This document shows, piece by piece, positions 1-10,341 of a stretch of 64,000 bases of DNA. A model generated the notes under the pieces. The model searched no databases. It had not been told where the DNA came from and worked only from the letters and a program-made list of their open reading frames with translations. Every line of letters begins with the position of its first letter. Position 1 is the first letter of the stretch. The position numbers were made by a program, and so were the translations under genes. This DNA comes from Phenylobacterium sp. SCN 70-31 (GTDB lineage: Bacteria > Pseudomonadota > Alphaproteobacteria > Caulobacterales > Caulobacteraceae). The stretch covers positions 34,241 to 98,240 of the forward strand of contig NZ_MEEX01000014.1 in assembly GCF_001724605.1 (NCBI RefSeq). Reading direction: 5' to 3'.

Positions 1-55
1 TGTCCCTGGCCTGAACGCCTGGGCCGTCGCCCCTGGAAGGTTTTCTCAAGCGCCC

Positions 56-979
56 ATGCTGCGATTCATCGGCCGGCGTCTCCTGGTGGCGATCCCCACC
101 CTGTTCCTGGTGATCACCGCGGCGTTCTTCATGATGCGGGCTGCGCCCGGCAGCCCGTTCGACATGGACCGCAAGCTGCTCCCCGAGATCGAGGCCAACG
201 TGCTGGCCCAGTTCGGGATGAACAAGCCGCTTCACGAACAGTACGTGGACTACCTGGCCGGGGTGGCCCGCGGCGACCTGGGGCCGTCGCTGAAGTACCG
301 GGACAAGTCGGTCGCCGACATCCTGAAGGAGAACTATCCCGTCTCGCTGAAGCTGGGCCTTTCGGCCATCGGCATCGCGGCCGTGATGGGCGTCAGTCTG
401 GGCGTGATCGCGGCGCTGCGACAGAACGGGACCGCCGACCATGTCGTGATGGGCGTCGCGATCCTGGGGGTCTGCATTCCCACCTTCGTCACCGCGCCGC
501 TGCTGGTTCTGGGGATCGCCTCGAAGCTCGGCTGGCTGCCGACGGCCGGCTGGAACGACGGCGCGCTCGCCAACATGGTGCTGCCGGTGACGGTGCTGGC
601 CCTGCCGCAGATCGCCATCATCTCGCGGCTGACGCGGGCGGGGATGATCGAGGTGCTCCACGCCAACTATATCCGCACCGCCCGCGCCAAGGGCCTGCCC
701 GAGGGGCTGATCGTGCGCAAGCATGCGCTGCGCGCGGCGATCCTGCCGCTGGTCAGCTACCTGGGCCCGGCTTGCGCCGGCCTGATCACCGGCTCGCTGG
801 TGGTGGAGAAGATCTTCAACCTGCCGGGCCTCGGGAAGTTCTTCGTCATCAGCGCGCTCCAGCGCGACTACACCGTCGTGATGGGCATGGTGATCGTCTA
901 CGCGGCGCTGATCCTGGTGCTGAACCTGATCGCCGACCTGCTGTACGCGGCCCTGGATCCGCGGGTGAGGCTGTCATGA
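56..979 (+). CDS. ABC transporter permease, OppB/DppB family
   Basis: Multi-TM protein starting MLRFIGRRLLVAIPTLFLVI, with a typical DppB N-terminus and EAA-loop-like ARAKGLPEGLIVRKHALRAAILP. Confidence 0.93.
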   Translation: MLRFIGRRLLVAIPTLFLVITAAFFMMRAAPGSPFDMDRKLLPEIEANVLAQFGMNKPLHEQYVDYLAGVARGDLGPSLKYRDKSVADILKENYPVSLKLGLSAIGIAAVMGVSLGVIAALRQNGTADHVVMGVAILGVCIPTFVTAPLLVLGIASKLGWLPTAGWNDGALANMVLPVTVLALPQIAIISRLTRAGMIEVLHANYIRTARAKGLPEGLIVRKHALRAAILPLVSYLGPACAGLITGSLVVEKIFNLPGLGKFFVISALQRDYTVVMGMVIVYAALILVLNLIADLLYAALDPRVRLS

Positions 980-1854
980 GCGACGCCGTCGTTCCGCTTT
1001 CCGCCGTCCGCGGCCGCAGCTTGTGGGACGACGCCCTGCGGCGCCTGCTCCGCAATCGCGCGGCGACCGCCAGCCTGGCGGTGCTGGGCTTTCTGATCGT
1101 GGCGGCGGTCTTCGGCCCGATGCTCTCGCCCTACGCCTACGATCAGGTGGACAAGGCCGGGGTCTGGCTGCCGCCCCTGGCGGAAGGCCGGGTCATGGGC
1201 ACCGATGCGCTGGGCCGCGATCTCCTGGTCCGGCTGCTGACGGGCCTGCGCGTGTCGCTGGCCATCGGGCTGGTGGCGACGCTGGTCTCACTGGTCATCG
1301 GCGTCGCCTGGGGCGCGGTGGCGGGCTACGTCGGCGGCAAGGTGGACGAGGCCATGATGCGGGTCGTGGACGTCCTCTACTCACTGCCCTTCATCTTCTT
1401 CGTCATCCTGCTGACGGTCACATTCGGCTCGAACATCGTGCTGATCTTCGTGGCGATCGGGGCGGTCGAGTGGCTGACCATGAGCCGGATCGTCCGTGGC
1501 CAGACCCTGACGCTGAAGAACAAGGAGTTCGTCGAGGCGGCCCGCGCGGCCGGCCTGGGACGGGGCGGGATCATCCTGCGCCACATCGTGCCCAACCTGC
1601 TGGGGCCGGTGGTGGTCTATGTCACCCTGACCATCCCGGCCGTGATCCTGGCGGAGAGCTTCCTGAGCTTCCTGGGCCTGGGCGTCCAGCCGCCGATGGC
1701 GTCGCTGGGCACGCTGATCGCCGGAGGCGCGCAGGACATGGAGCTGGCGCCGTGGCTGCTGATCTTCCCGTCGCTCGCGATGGTGGCGACCCTGATGTGC
1801 TTCAATTTCCTCGGCGACGGCCTGCGTGACGCCATCGACCCGAAGGACCGCTGA
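976..1854 (+). CDS. ABC transporter permease, OppC/DppC family
   Basis: ATG at 976 overlaps the stop of the upstream permease. Contains GTDALGRDLLVRLLTGLRVSL and ARAAGLGRGGIILRHIVPN, typical of DppC. Confidence 0.93.
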   Translation: MSDAVVPLSAVRGRSLWDDALRRLLRNRAATASLAVLGFLIVAAVFGPMLSPYAYDQVDKAGVWLPPLAEGRVMGTDALGRDLLVRLLTGLRVSLAIGLVATLVSLVIGVAWGAVAGYVGGKVDEAMMRVVDVLYSLPFIFFVILLTVTFGSNIVLIFVAIGAVEWLTMSRIVRGQTLTLKNKEFVEAARAAGLGRGGIILRHIVPNLLGPVVVYVTLTIPAVILAESFLSFLGLGVQPPMASLGTLIAGGAQDMELAPWLLIFPSLAMVATLMCFNFLGDGLRDAIDPKDR

Positions 1855-1880
1855 CGGCCTGGGCCGAAACGCACCGGCCC

Positions 1881-2414
1881 CTACTCGACTCTTCTGGCGC
1901 GATAGGCGCGGCGGCCCTCGACGCTGAGAAGGAAGCTGCCGAGAGAGGCGCGGCGCACACGCACCTCCATCCCCGGCTTGGGCGCGAGCATCCCCATCGC
2001 CGTGTCGGCCTGGGCCCAGACGGCGCCATCCTCCAGCCGCAGTGTCCAGCGGCCGGTGGAGTCCTGCCGGGCCGAGGCGATCCGGCCCGTGACGCTCTCC
2101 AGCTCCTCGCGCGCCTCGCCGCGCTCGAAGAACGTCATGGCGGGAAGCGAGAAGCCGAACGCCTGACGCCGCACCTGGCGGGCCTGATCGCGATCCATGA
2201 CCACCACGTCGCCTCCCGCCTCGGCCTGGTCCAGCGCGCGGACAGCCTGGTCGTAGCAGCCCAGGCGCGCCGCATCGTCGGCGATCTTCTGGCAGTCGAC
2301 GAGGCGTTGCACGGCGCCCGCGCGGGTCGGCTCGGCCGCCGCTCGAGCCGGCGCGGCCGACGTCGCCACAAGGCCTGCTAAGCCGAGGGCCAGAATTCGA
2401 AGATCCGGTGTCAT
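1881..2414 (-). CDS. Hypothetical secreted protein with signal peptide
   Basis: N-terminus MTPDLRILALGLAGLVATSAAPARAA is signal-peptide-like. 177 aa with coding-like composition. Confidence 0.7.
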   Translation of the reverse strand: MTPDLRILALGLAGLVATSAAPARAAAEPTRAGAVQRLVDCQKIADDAARLGCYDQAVRALDQAEAGGDVVVMDRDQARQVRRQAFGFSLPAMTFFERGEAREELESVTGRIASARQDSTGRWTLRLEDGAVWAQADTAMGMLAPKPGMEVRVRRASLGSFLLSVEGRRAYRARRVE

Positions 2415-2716
2415 GGTCCACCTCTTTCAGCGATCAGCTCTACCATAAGTGTAGGTTCCGACCTCGTCGGCCCAGGGAGCCGCATATTGCTTCCAATGGT
2501 CAAGCTTCGACAAAAATGCTAACCGAACAAGCTTCACCGTAATATGTGTCCCCAAAGATACACATTCTGGACATAAATATTCGACCTCCGGAATGGTCGT
2601 TGACCGTTTTCCCAGACAATCCGTAACTCGGAAACAACCGAGGGGCGTATCCCCCGGGACCTTGTTTTCCTTGTGGGATGCGGCCGCCGACCGGCAGAGC
2701 CGCTGGAGGTAAGATC

Positions 2717-5700
2717 GTGAAAACCAAGCTCATGCGGGAGCGCCTTCTGGCGTCTTCGATGATCTGTGGCGCGGCCATGCTGGCCCTCGCCACGCCCGTC
2801 TCGGCTCAGGACACCGGAACGGCGGAAGTCTCGGAACTCATCGTCACGGGGTCGCGTATTCCGACCCCGAACCTGACGAGTGTCAGCCCCGTGCAGGTGG
2901 TCGGCGCCGAAGAGGTGCTTCTGGGCGGACGTCCCGACACCGCCGATGTCCTGAACCAGCTGCCTCAGGTGACCCAGAACAGCCAGACCGGCCTTTCAAG
3001 CACCTCGAACCCGCTGTCCGGGCCGGGCGGCGTGGCGACGGTGGACCTCCGGGGCCTGGGCCAGCAACGCACCCTGGTTCTGATGGACGGCCGCCGCCTC
3101 GGCGTCGGCGACCCCAACACGGGCAATCCCAACGCGTCGCCCGACATCAACCAGATCCCCTCGCAGCTCATCGAGCGCATCGAGGTCCTGACGGGGGGCG
3201 CCTCGTCGACCTACGGCTCGGATGCGGTCGCGGGGGTCGTGAACTTCGTGATGAAGCGCAACTACGAGGGCGTCCAGATCGACGCGCAGTGGGGCGTCTA
3301 TCAGCACAACCAGCACAACGAGTTCGTGCAGGGCCTGCTGCGCTCGAACGCCCCGGCCATCAACGTCCCGAAGCGGGCGTGGGACGGCAAGTCGCGCGAC
3401 CTGAGCCTGGTCTTCGGCCTCAACAGCCCGGACCGCCGCGGGAACGTCACGGCCTTCTTCACCTATCATGACCAGGACCCGGTCACCCAGGGCAAGCGCG
3501 ACTACTCGGCCTGTCAGGTGAACACGAACGCCGCCGGCATTGCGGGGTGCGCAGGCTCGAGCAACTCCAACATCTTCTACCTGGCCGACGGCACGGGAGA
3601 CGACTTCGCCGTGCTGGGCAATGCATTCGTCCCGTACGATCCGAACGCTTCGACCACACCGGTTCCGCGGTTCAACTCGAACGACTACTCGTACCTGATG
3701 CAGCAGAACACCCGCTACACCGCGGGCTTCTTCGCGCATTACGAGGTGAGCGACAAAGTCGAGCTGTATTCCGACTTCAACTTCATGGACAGCCGGTCCA
3801 ACGTCCAGATCGCCCCCACCGGTCTGTTCCAGGGCAGCGGCGCGACCGACACGGGCGGTTTCCTGGTCAACTGCGACAACCCGTTCCTCAGCGGGCAGCA
3901 GCGGGGCGCCATCGGCTGTACGGCCGACGAGATCGCCGCCGGGGCCACCAAGGACCTCTACATCGGCCGCCGCAACATCGAGGGCGGCGGGCGCAACTCG
4001 TACTACCAGCATCAGAACTACCGCATCGTGGGCGGCGCCCGCGGAAGCATCGTGGATTCGTGGAAGTTCGACGTCTACGGGTCGTACTACTACACCAGCC
4101 TGTACCAGGCCTCGGAGAACTACCTCTCCATCTCGCGCATCCAGGAGGCCCTGCTGGTGCAGCCCGGCGCGAGCGGCCCCGAGTGCATCTCGGGCGGATC
4201 TTGCGTGCCCTACAACATCTTCCAGGACGGCGGCGTCACCGACGCGGCCCTGGCCTACCTGGACGTGACCGGGACCTCGCGCGGCGTCACGACCCAGCGG
4301 ATCATGGAAGCCGTCATCAACGGCGACCTGGGCGACTACGGCGTGAAATCGCCCTGGGCCACCAGCGGCGTGGGCGTGGCCTTCGGCGTGCAGAACCGTC
4401 GGGATCATCTCGAATACGCCCCCGACGTGGCTCAGCTCAGCGGCGACCTCTCGGGCGCGGGGGGCGCGTCGACGCCGATCGACAACAGCATCTCGGTGAC
4501 TGAGGGCTTCGGCGAGATCCGTGTCCCGCTGGTCGAGGACATGGCCTTCGCCCGGGAACTGATCCTGGAAGGCGGCTATCGCTACTCGGACTACTCGACC
4601 GGCGTTTCGGCCGACACCTACAAGGTCGGGCTGCAGTGGGCGCCGACGTCCGATCTGCGGTTCCGCGGCTCGTTCCAGCGCGCCATCCGGGCGCCGAGCA
4701 TTCTCGAACTCTACACGCCCCGCTCGGTGACCAACACCAGCCAGCTGGGCGTCGACCCCTGCGCGCCCAACGGCGGCGCGGCGGCCACGGCGAGCCTCGA
4801 ACAGTGCCTGCGCACCGGCGTCACCGCCGCCCAGTACGGCAACGGCGGCACGACCAACACGATCGTACAGTGCCCCTCGGGCCAGTGCGCCGTCCTCAAC
4901 GGCGGCAATCCGGTTCTCGATCCCGAGAAGGCCAAGACCGTCTCGTTGGGCTTCACCCTGACTCCCGGCTTCCTGCCGCGCTTCGTGGCCAGCATCGACT
5001 ACTACCGGGTCAAGCTGGACGGCTCGATCGGCTCGGTGCCGCTCGGGATCACCATGGACAAGTGCCTGACCACGGGCGACCCGGCGTTCTGCGACCTGAT
5101 CCGCCGCGCGCCGAACGGCACTCTGTTCGGCACCAGCGTGGTCGGCGGCGGCTATATCGACGGCTCGAACGTCAACATCGGCGCGGGCAAGGTGGAGGGC
5201 CTCGACTTCCAGGCCAGCTACGCCCTGCCGCTCGAAGACTGGGGCGTCGACAGCTGGGGCGGTCTGTCGCTCAGCTTCGCGGGCAGCTATCTGCTCAAGA
5301 ACACCACGGTGCCGCTGCCGGGCGATCCCGAGTACGATTGCGCGGGCCTGTTCGGGCCCACCTGCCAGACGCTGAACCCGCGCTGGAAGCACAACCTGCG
5401 CCTCAACTGGACCACCCCGTGGGACGCCACCATCTCGCTGGCCTGGCGCTACATCGGCGGGGTGAAGTTCGAGCGTGACTCGGACGAGCCCACGATCGGC
5501 TCCAACACCACGCCCGAGCTGTTCAATCCACGACTGCCCGCCCGCAGCTATGTGGACCTGTCGGGCGTGTGGCACGTGCGCGAGAACTTCAGCCTCCGCG
5601 CCGGGGTGAACAACCTGTTCGACCAGGATCCGCCGCTGGTGCGCAACACCATCGCCGAGACAGGGCTGCCGAACACCTATCCGGTCTACGATCTGCTGGG

Positions 5701-5737
5701 CCGGCGGCTGTTCATCGGCTTCACGGCCGATTTCTGA
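2717..5737 (+). CDS. TonB-dependent receptor
   Basis: GTG start at 2717 preceded by GGAGGT. Signal peptide, then a SELIVTGSRIPTPN plug, VDLRGLGQQRTLVLMDGRR, and a C-terminal beta-strand ending in F (RLFIGFTADF). Confidence 0.93.
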   Translation: MKTKLMRERLLASSMICGAAMLALATPVSAQDTGTAEVSELIVTGSRIPTPNLTSVSPVQVVGAEEVLLGGRPDTADVLNQLPQVTQNSQTGLSSTSNPLSGPGGVATVDLRGLGQQRTLVLMDGRRLGVGDPNTGNPNASPDINQIPSQLIERIEVLTGGASSTYGSDAVAGVVNFVMKRNYEGVQIDAQWGVYQHNQHNEFVQGLLRSNAPAINVPKRAWDGKSRDLSLVFGLNSPDRRGNVTAFFTYHDQDPVTQGKRDYSACQVNTNAAGIAGCAGSSNSNIFYLADGTGDDFAVLGNAFVPYDPNASTTPVPRFNSNDYSYLMQQNTRYTAGFFAHYEVSDKVELYSDFNFMDSRSNVQIAPTGLFQGSGATDTGGFLVNCDNPFLSGQQRGAIGCTADEIAAGATKDLYIGRRNIEGGGRNSYYQHQNYRIVGGARGSIVDSWKFDVYGSYYYTSLYQASENYLSISRIQEALLVQPGASGPECISGGSCVPYNIFQDGGVTDAALAYLDVTGTSRGVTTQRIMEAVINGDLGDYGVKSPWATSGVGVAFGVQNRRDHLEYAPDVAQLSGDLSGAGGASTPIDNSISVTEGFGEIRVPLVEDMAFARELILEGGYRYSDYSTGVSADTYKVGLQWAPTSDLRFRGSFQRAIRAPSILELYTPRSVTNTSQLGVDPCAPNGGAAATASLEQCLRTGVTAAQYGNGGTTNTIVQCPSGQCAVLNGGNPVLDPEKAKTVSLGFTLTPGFLPRFVASIDYYRVKLDGSIGSVPLGITMDKCLTTGDPAFCDLIRRAPNGTLFGTSVVGGGYIDGSNVNIGAGKVEGLDFQASYALPLEDWGVDSWGGLSLSFAGSYLLKNTTVPLPGDPEYDCAGLFGPTCQTLNPRWKHNLRLNWTTPWDATISLAWRYIGGVKFERDSDEPTIGSNTTPELFNPRLPARSYVDLSGVWHVRENFSLRAGVNNLFDQDPPLVRNTIAETGLPNTYPVYDLLGRRLFIGFTADF

Positions 5738-5782
5738 GGCCAGGGCGGACGTTCGCGCCCGTCGGGGGCGGAGGTCTTGAGG

Positions 5783-5818
5783 GAAGGGCGGCGGGGAGAC
5801 CCGCCGCCCTTCTTCCTT
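5783..5818 (+). terminator. Rho-independent-like terminator hairpin
   Basis: GAAGGGCGGCGGG-GAGA-CCCGCCGCCCTTC, a 13-bp perfect stem followed by TTCCTT, just downstream of the TonB receptor. Confidence 0.8.
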
Positions 5819-5864
5819 GTCGGCAAGGCTGGGCGTCGCGGCGAGGGCCGTCGGTCCTCAGCGG

Positions 5865-7643
5865 TCAGCGGAACGGGGTCGGCGCCAGGACCATCCCCTG
5901 GCCTTCGCCGCGCAGCCTTGCTGCGGCCACCTCGTCGATGACGGCCTGGGCGCGCGGGTCGCCGAAGATCCAGGCCGCGGCCATCAGGGTTCGGGCGGAA
6001 CTTCCCGAGACGCCCAGCGCCTTGCGCAGCGTGTCGAAGGCGCCGCTCGACGGCGTCATGCGTCGCAGCGGGATCTCGCCCTCGATCTTGGCCAGGGCCT
6101 TGGCGCGGGCCACCGCCTGGTAGAAGCCTCCCACCTCGTCCACCAGGCCGATCCCCTTGGCCTGGGCGCCGGTCCAGACGCGGCCCTTGGCGATCTCGGC
6201 CACCTGTTCGGGCGGCAGCTTGCGTCCGGCCGCCACCCTGCCCAGGAAGTTGGCGTAGATGCGGTCCATCCAGCCGCCGAAGGCCTCGCGCTGGGCGTTG
6301 GTGAAAGGCTGGCCCATGCCGAACGCCCCGGCGTAGTCGCCGCCCACGCCGATCTGGCGCATGTCGACGCCATAGCGCGCGAGGGCCGGACCCAGGGCGA
6401 ATTTGCCGCCGTACACGCCGATCGATCCCGTGAGCGTCGTCGGCTGGGCGACGATGGCCGAGGCCTCCGAGGCGATCCAGTAGCCGCCGGACGCGCCATA
6501 GGTGCTCATCGAAACCACCACGGGCTTGCCCTTGGCCTTGGCGAAGCGCACCGCATCCAGAATCTGCTCCGAGGCCGTATCCGACCCCCCGGGTGAATTC
6601 ACCCGCAGTACGATGGCCTTGATCTTGTCGGACCGGGCCGCGCGCAGGATCGCCTTGGCCAGATCGTCGGAATAGATCGCCGAGCCGCCCGTGAAGGGAT
6701 TCGCCCCCCGGTCCTCGCCGGTCACGATCGGCCCCTCGGCCTCAATCAGGGCGATGGCGTCGGTCAGTCCGCGGTCGGTTTCGGGCCGGGCGTCGACATA
6801 GTCGTCGAAGTCCACCGTCTTGGCGCCGGCGCCCGCCTTGGCCAGCAGGGCCTCCTCGGCCTCGCGCACCTGGCCCACCTTGTCGATGAGCTTGAGAGTC
6901 AGCGCCTCCTCGGCGCCGTGCGGCCCCGCCTCCAGGGCTGCGCGCAGGGCCGCGGGTTCGGCCTTCCGGTCCGTGGCGGCGGCGGTGAGGTTCGACTCGT
7001 AGACGGACGACAGCCACGAGACCGTCGCCTCCCGATGGGGGGGGGTGTAGTCCGAGAACAGGAAGCCGTTGACGGCGTTCTTGTATTCCTGGCGCTGCTC
7101 GTACTGCGGGACGACGCCGTACTTGTCGAAGAACCGGCGCAGGAACAGGTCCTCGGTCGCGACCCCGGTGACCTGGAGCGAGGCGCCCGGCTGCATCCAG
7201 AACTCGTCGGCGGCGGCGCCCAGCATGTAGGTCGTGGTCACGACGCCGGCGGGATAGACGCCCTGGCTATGCGCGTAGACCGGCTTGCCCGCCGCGCGGA
7301 AGCGGGAGAAGCCCTGGCGGATCTCGTCGGCCATGCCCGGCTCCAGCCCGCGCTCGGGCAGGCGGACCAGGAGGCCCTTGATGCGGTCGTCGCGCTCGGC
7401 GCGGCGCAGGGTCTCGATGATCGCCATGACCGACGTCGAATTGCGACCGAGCCCCCACAGCGGGTTGTTCGGCGACTGGTCCGAGAGCGACCCGCGCAGA
7501 TCGAGCTCCAGCACCGTGTTCGCGGGCACGGGTTGGGGCGCTGCGGCGGCCAACGCCATGCCGACCAGCACGACGGGCACGCCGATCAGGAAGACGACCA
7601 GGCCCGCGAACACGCCCGCCATGGTGATCAGGAACTGTTTCAT
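5865..7643 (-). CDS. sppA: Signal peptide peptidase SppA (protease IV, long form)
   Basis: Start [21 protein letters not shown]. Contains [31 protein letters not shown] and [10 protein letters not shown], an S49 peptidase signature. Confidence 0.93.
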   Translation of the reverse strand: MKQFLITMAGVFAGLVVFLIGVPVVLVGMALAAAAPQPVPANTVLELDLRGSLSDQSPNNPLWGLGRNSTSVMAIIETLRRAERDDRIKGLLVRLPERGLEPGMADEIRQGFSRFRAAGKPVYAHSQGVYPAGVVTTTYMLGAAADEFWMQPGASLQVTGVATEDLFLRRFFDKYGVVPQYEQRQEYKNAVNGFLFSDYTPPHREATVSWLSSVYESNLTAAATDRKAEPAALRAALEAGPHGAEEALTLKLIDKVGQVREAEEALLAKAGAGAKTVDFDDYVDARPETDRGLTDAIALIEAEGPIVTGEDRGANPFTGGSAIYSDDLAKAILRAARSDKIKAIVLRVNSPGGSDTASEQILDAVRFAKAKGKPVVVSMSTYGASGGYWIASEASAIVAQPTTLTGSIGVYGGKFALGPALARYGVDMRQIGVGGDYAGAFGMGQPFTNAQREAFGGWMDRIYANFLGRVAAGRKLPPEQVAEIAKGRVWTGAQAKGIGLVDEVGGFYQAVARAKALAKIEGEIPLRRMTPSSGAFDTLRKALGVSGSSARTLMAAAWIFGDPRAQAVIDEVAAARLRGEGQGMVLAPTPFR

Positions 7644-7755
7644 CGCCCGCTTTCGCGCACCGCAAGTCCGAGGGTGTGGCCAGGGCTTCGCACACATTCG
7701 CCTGCCCGCAAAGCGGCGACGCCCAGGGCTCGGCCCGGCCGGCGGATCCAGGCGG

Positions 7756-8124
7756 TCAGGGGCGCCGGCGGGTCTGCAGCGCCGAGCGCAGGGCGTGCTC
7801 CAGGGCCCGGGCGTGATAGGGCTTGTCCAGCACCGCGCGGCCGCTGTGCCGCTGGGCCACGCCGGCGGCGCCGTAGGCGGTGGCGAAGACGAGAGGCAGG
7901 TCGCGTTCGGTCAGCGCGTCGGCCACCGGAAAGACCGGCGTGCCCGCGATGTTCACATCCAGGACCGCGGCGTCGATCTCCTCGGTGTCGAGCAGCGCGA
8001 GGGCTTCCTCTACCGTCGCTGCGGGCCCGACCACGTCGCAGCCGAAGCCGCGCAGCACGTCCTCCAGCAAGGCGGCCACGAGGAATTCGTCCTCGACCAC
8101 CAGGATGCGGGCGCCGTCCAGCAT
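7756..8124 (-). CDS. Response regulator receiver-domain protein
   Basis: MLDGARILVVEDEFLVAALLEDVL...DAAVLDVNIAG...VLDKPY; single receiver domain with conserved D and K. Confidence 0.88.
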   Translation of the reverse strand: MLDGARILVVEDEFLVAALLEDVLRGFGCDVVGPAATVEEALALLDTEEIDAAVLDVNIAGTPVFPVADALTERDLPLVFATAYGAAGVAQRHSGRAVLDKPYHARALEHALRSALQTRRRP

Positions 8125-8400
8125 GTCCCGCCGCCGAGCGCCGCCGGTCCGAGGAAGGCTCGCCGCCCCCCGGCCCGCTATCGCGCCCGACATCCACCCT
8201 GCCGCGCCCAACTCAACCTCCGGACTCTCCGGCCACACGCCGACACTGAACCACATCACAACTTGCGCGGGAACAGGGGCGATCAAAGATGATTGACGCA
8301 AGGTAAGGGACGGGCCGGCGGCGGGCGACGCGCGGGCTCTCTTCGCAAACCTGGGTCCGGTGCGCGCTGAACAAGCATCCTCACCCCCTTCGAGCATTGA

Positions 8401-8712
8401 TTTCCCTGTTGGCAGGGAAAGGGGCGGCCAGAACGCACACCTCAGCTTTGGGCTTGGGGCGAAAGCCGGAGAAACGCCGCTAAAGCGCGACTTCAGGCGG
8501 TCCGGAGAGGCATGCGCGCGAGGCGTATCCGCCTAAGAGGCGGATTTCGTACACCTATTGGCAGGACAGGATTTCCGCGGTTGTCGCGGAAATGAATGGT
8601 CGTGCGTGCAGTCGGTAGGCAAAAACTCTCCCGATAAATGGGAGACAAATCCGGCTGAATCGCGCCAGCGTGCCTTGTAGCCAGCAGGGAACTGCCTCGG
8701 CCATATTCCCTG
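8401..8712. repeat. Cluster of five short perfect inverted repeats in an intergenic region
   Basis: TTTCCCTG-TTGG-CAGGGAAA (8401-8420); ATCCGCC-TAAGA-GGCGGAT (8527-8545); ATTTCCGCG-GTTGT-CGCGGAAAT (8571-8593); TCTCCC-GATAAAT-GGGAGA (8627-8645); CAGGGAA-N14-TTCCCTG (8685-8712). Confidence 0.8.
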
Positions 8713-9141
8713 TTTGTTCTCGGCGGGGGCGAAATGCGGTACTCTTGCGTACTTTAGTGAGTTGACGAGCTCCTCAGGTGGGAAATCAGTTTGGGGAAGG
8801 CCGACGCCTGGCTATCGATCGGGTGAGCCCGGGTCATATTCGCTTGGGGCGACCCGAGCCCGAAGCTGTAGCCCCAAGGTCACGCTGCGCGTCTTCCAGC
8901 AACATGTGAAGAGCAACGGATTATCGGACGCACAGCTCGATCTCGCGCTGGCCGAGCAGTCCAGGGAGGGTCACCCGACGCGCCTGAAGCTATTCCTGTC
9001 GATCTAGTTGTTGGCTTCTGGAGCGACCTAGCCCCGTTTCGCCTCGGCGATATGGGGCCGGCCAGCTCCACCACAAGCTGGTCAAGGACCGGCCAAACGG
9101 CGTCGACGTGGAGCTCCGCGCAGGCGGCGCGGGGGTGGCGC

Positions 9142-10326
9142 TCAGGAGGCTCTCCCGTTCGCGGCGGCCATCCGGCTGGCGAGCGTGGGCAGGGCGCGCT
9201 GCGCCATGCGGACATCCCGTGCGCGGTCGACGCCGATCACCGCTGCCACTGCGCCGTTGCGGCCATACCGCCAGACCGGCTTCTCGCCGGCCTCCGCGTC
9301 CATCAGCTCGAGGTCGGGGTCGGGGAGACCGGCGATCTGGATCAGCCGGCCGAACTGGTCCGACCAGAACCAGGCGGGTTCGTCATAATCTCGCGGCTCA
9401 CCGACGATCGCCGCCGCGGCCAGGCGGGCCTGGGTCTCGGCATGGCGCCAGGACTCCAGCCGCAGGCCCGGACCGGCCGCGGATGCGCAGAGCCTGGCCA
9501 CATCACCGATCGCGAAGATGTCGGGGTCCGCGGTGGCTCCGTTGCAGTCCGTCAGCACGCCGTCAGCGGTGGGCAGCCCGGCCGCCACGGCGAGTTCGTC
9601 ACGCGCCGCGATCCCGACGGCGACCACAGCCAGATCATAGGGCTGGGCGTCCGGGGGCAGGGTCAGGCCGTCTTCCCCAAGGACGGGCTGCACACAGGCG
9701 CCGAGACGTACATCGACGCCATGGCCGCGGTGCAGCTCGAGGAGGTATTCGGACACCTCTGACGGCGCTGAACGCGCGCACAGGCGGGGCGCGGCCTCGG
9801 CCAGGGTGACCTCCAGGCCTTGCTGGCGGATCGCGGCGGCGACTTCCAGACCGAGCCAGCCGCCTCCGATCACCAGAACGCGGCGCGCTCCCGGCAAGGC
9901 CGCGTGCAGCGAGAGCGCATCCGACAGCGTCCGAAGCTCGAAGACGCGTCGGCCGTCGACGGGAAGGTCCGGAAGACCCCGCGCCGTCCCGCCGGTCGCC
10001 AGCACCAGGGTCTCATACGGGATCACCTCTCCTGCGTCCGTCATCACCTCGCGGGCGGCCCGATCGATCGCCGTCACGCGGGTGGAGGTGGAGAGCGTCA
10101 CGCCCTGGGCGCGCTGGGCGTCATCGCCCAGCAGCCACAAGGCGTCCGGCGCGCGACCTTCGATCAGCACCTGCTTGGAGAGCGGCGGCCGCTCATAGGG
10201 CGGCTGCGGCTCCTCGCCCAACATGCGGATCGAACCTGCGAACCCATTCTCTCGCAGCCCGCGGGCCAGAGCCGCGGCCGCCTGGCCGGCCCCAACGATG
10301 ACGACGGGGCCCGTGCGACGCTTCAA
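9142..10326 (-). CDS. FAD-dependent ferredoxin reductase of a ring-hydroxylating dioxygenase system
   Basis: VVIVGAGQAAAALARGLRENGF, PYERPPLSKQVL and IFAIGDVA; BphA4/rhodocoxin-reductase-like. Confidence 0.9.
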   Translation of the reverse strand: MKRRTGPVVIVGAGQAAAALARGLRENGFAGSIRMLGEEPQPPYERPPLSKQVLIEGRAPDALWLLGDDAQRAQGVTLSTSTRVTAIDRAAREVMTDAGEVIPYETLVLATGGTARGLPDLPVDGRRVFELRTLSDALSLHAALPGARRVLVIGGGWLGLEVAAAIRQQGLEVTLAEAAPRLCARSAPSEVSEYLLELHRGHGVDVRLGACVQPVLGEDGLTLPPDAQPYDLAVVAVGIAARDELAVAAGLPTADGVLTDCNGATADPDIFAIGDVARLCASAAGPGLRLESWRHAETQARLAAAAIVGEPRDYDEPAWFWSDQFGRLIQIAGLPDPDLELMDAEAGEKPVWRYGRNGAVAAVIGVDRARDVRMAQRALPTLASRMAAANGRAS

Positions 10327-10341
10327 GCTGACTCTCCCAGA

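Noticed and set aside
2996-5575. 859-aa minus-strand ORF antisense to the first TonB receptor
   Set aside because: GC-rich shadow ORF: Arg/Val/Ala/His-rich low-information translation, while the plus strand encodes a clear receptor.
7017-7053. Run of G (cccgatggggggggtg) within sppA that could signal a frameshift
   Set aside because: The sppA reading frame is continuous through it with sensible protein sequence ([14 protein letters not shown]).
8714-9007. 97-aa plus-strand ORF after the hairpin cluster
   Set aside because: Begins inside the repeat region, has no recognisable domain and no convincing RBS; not called as a gene.
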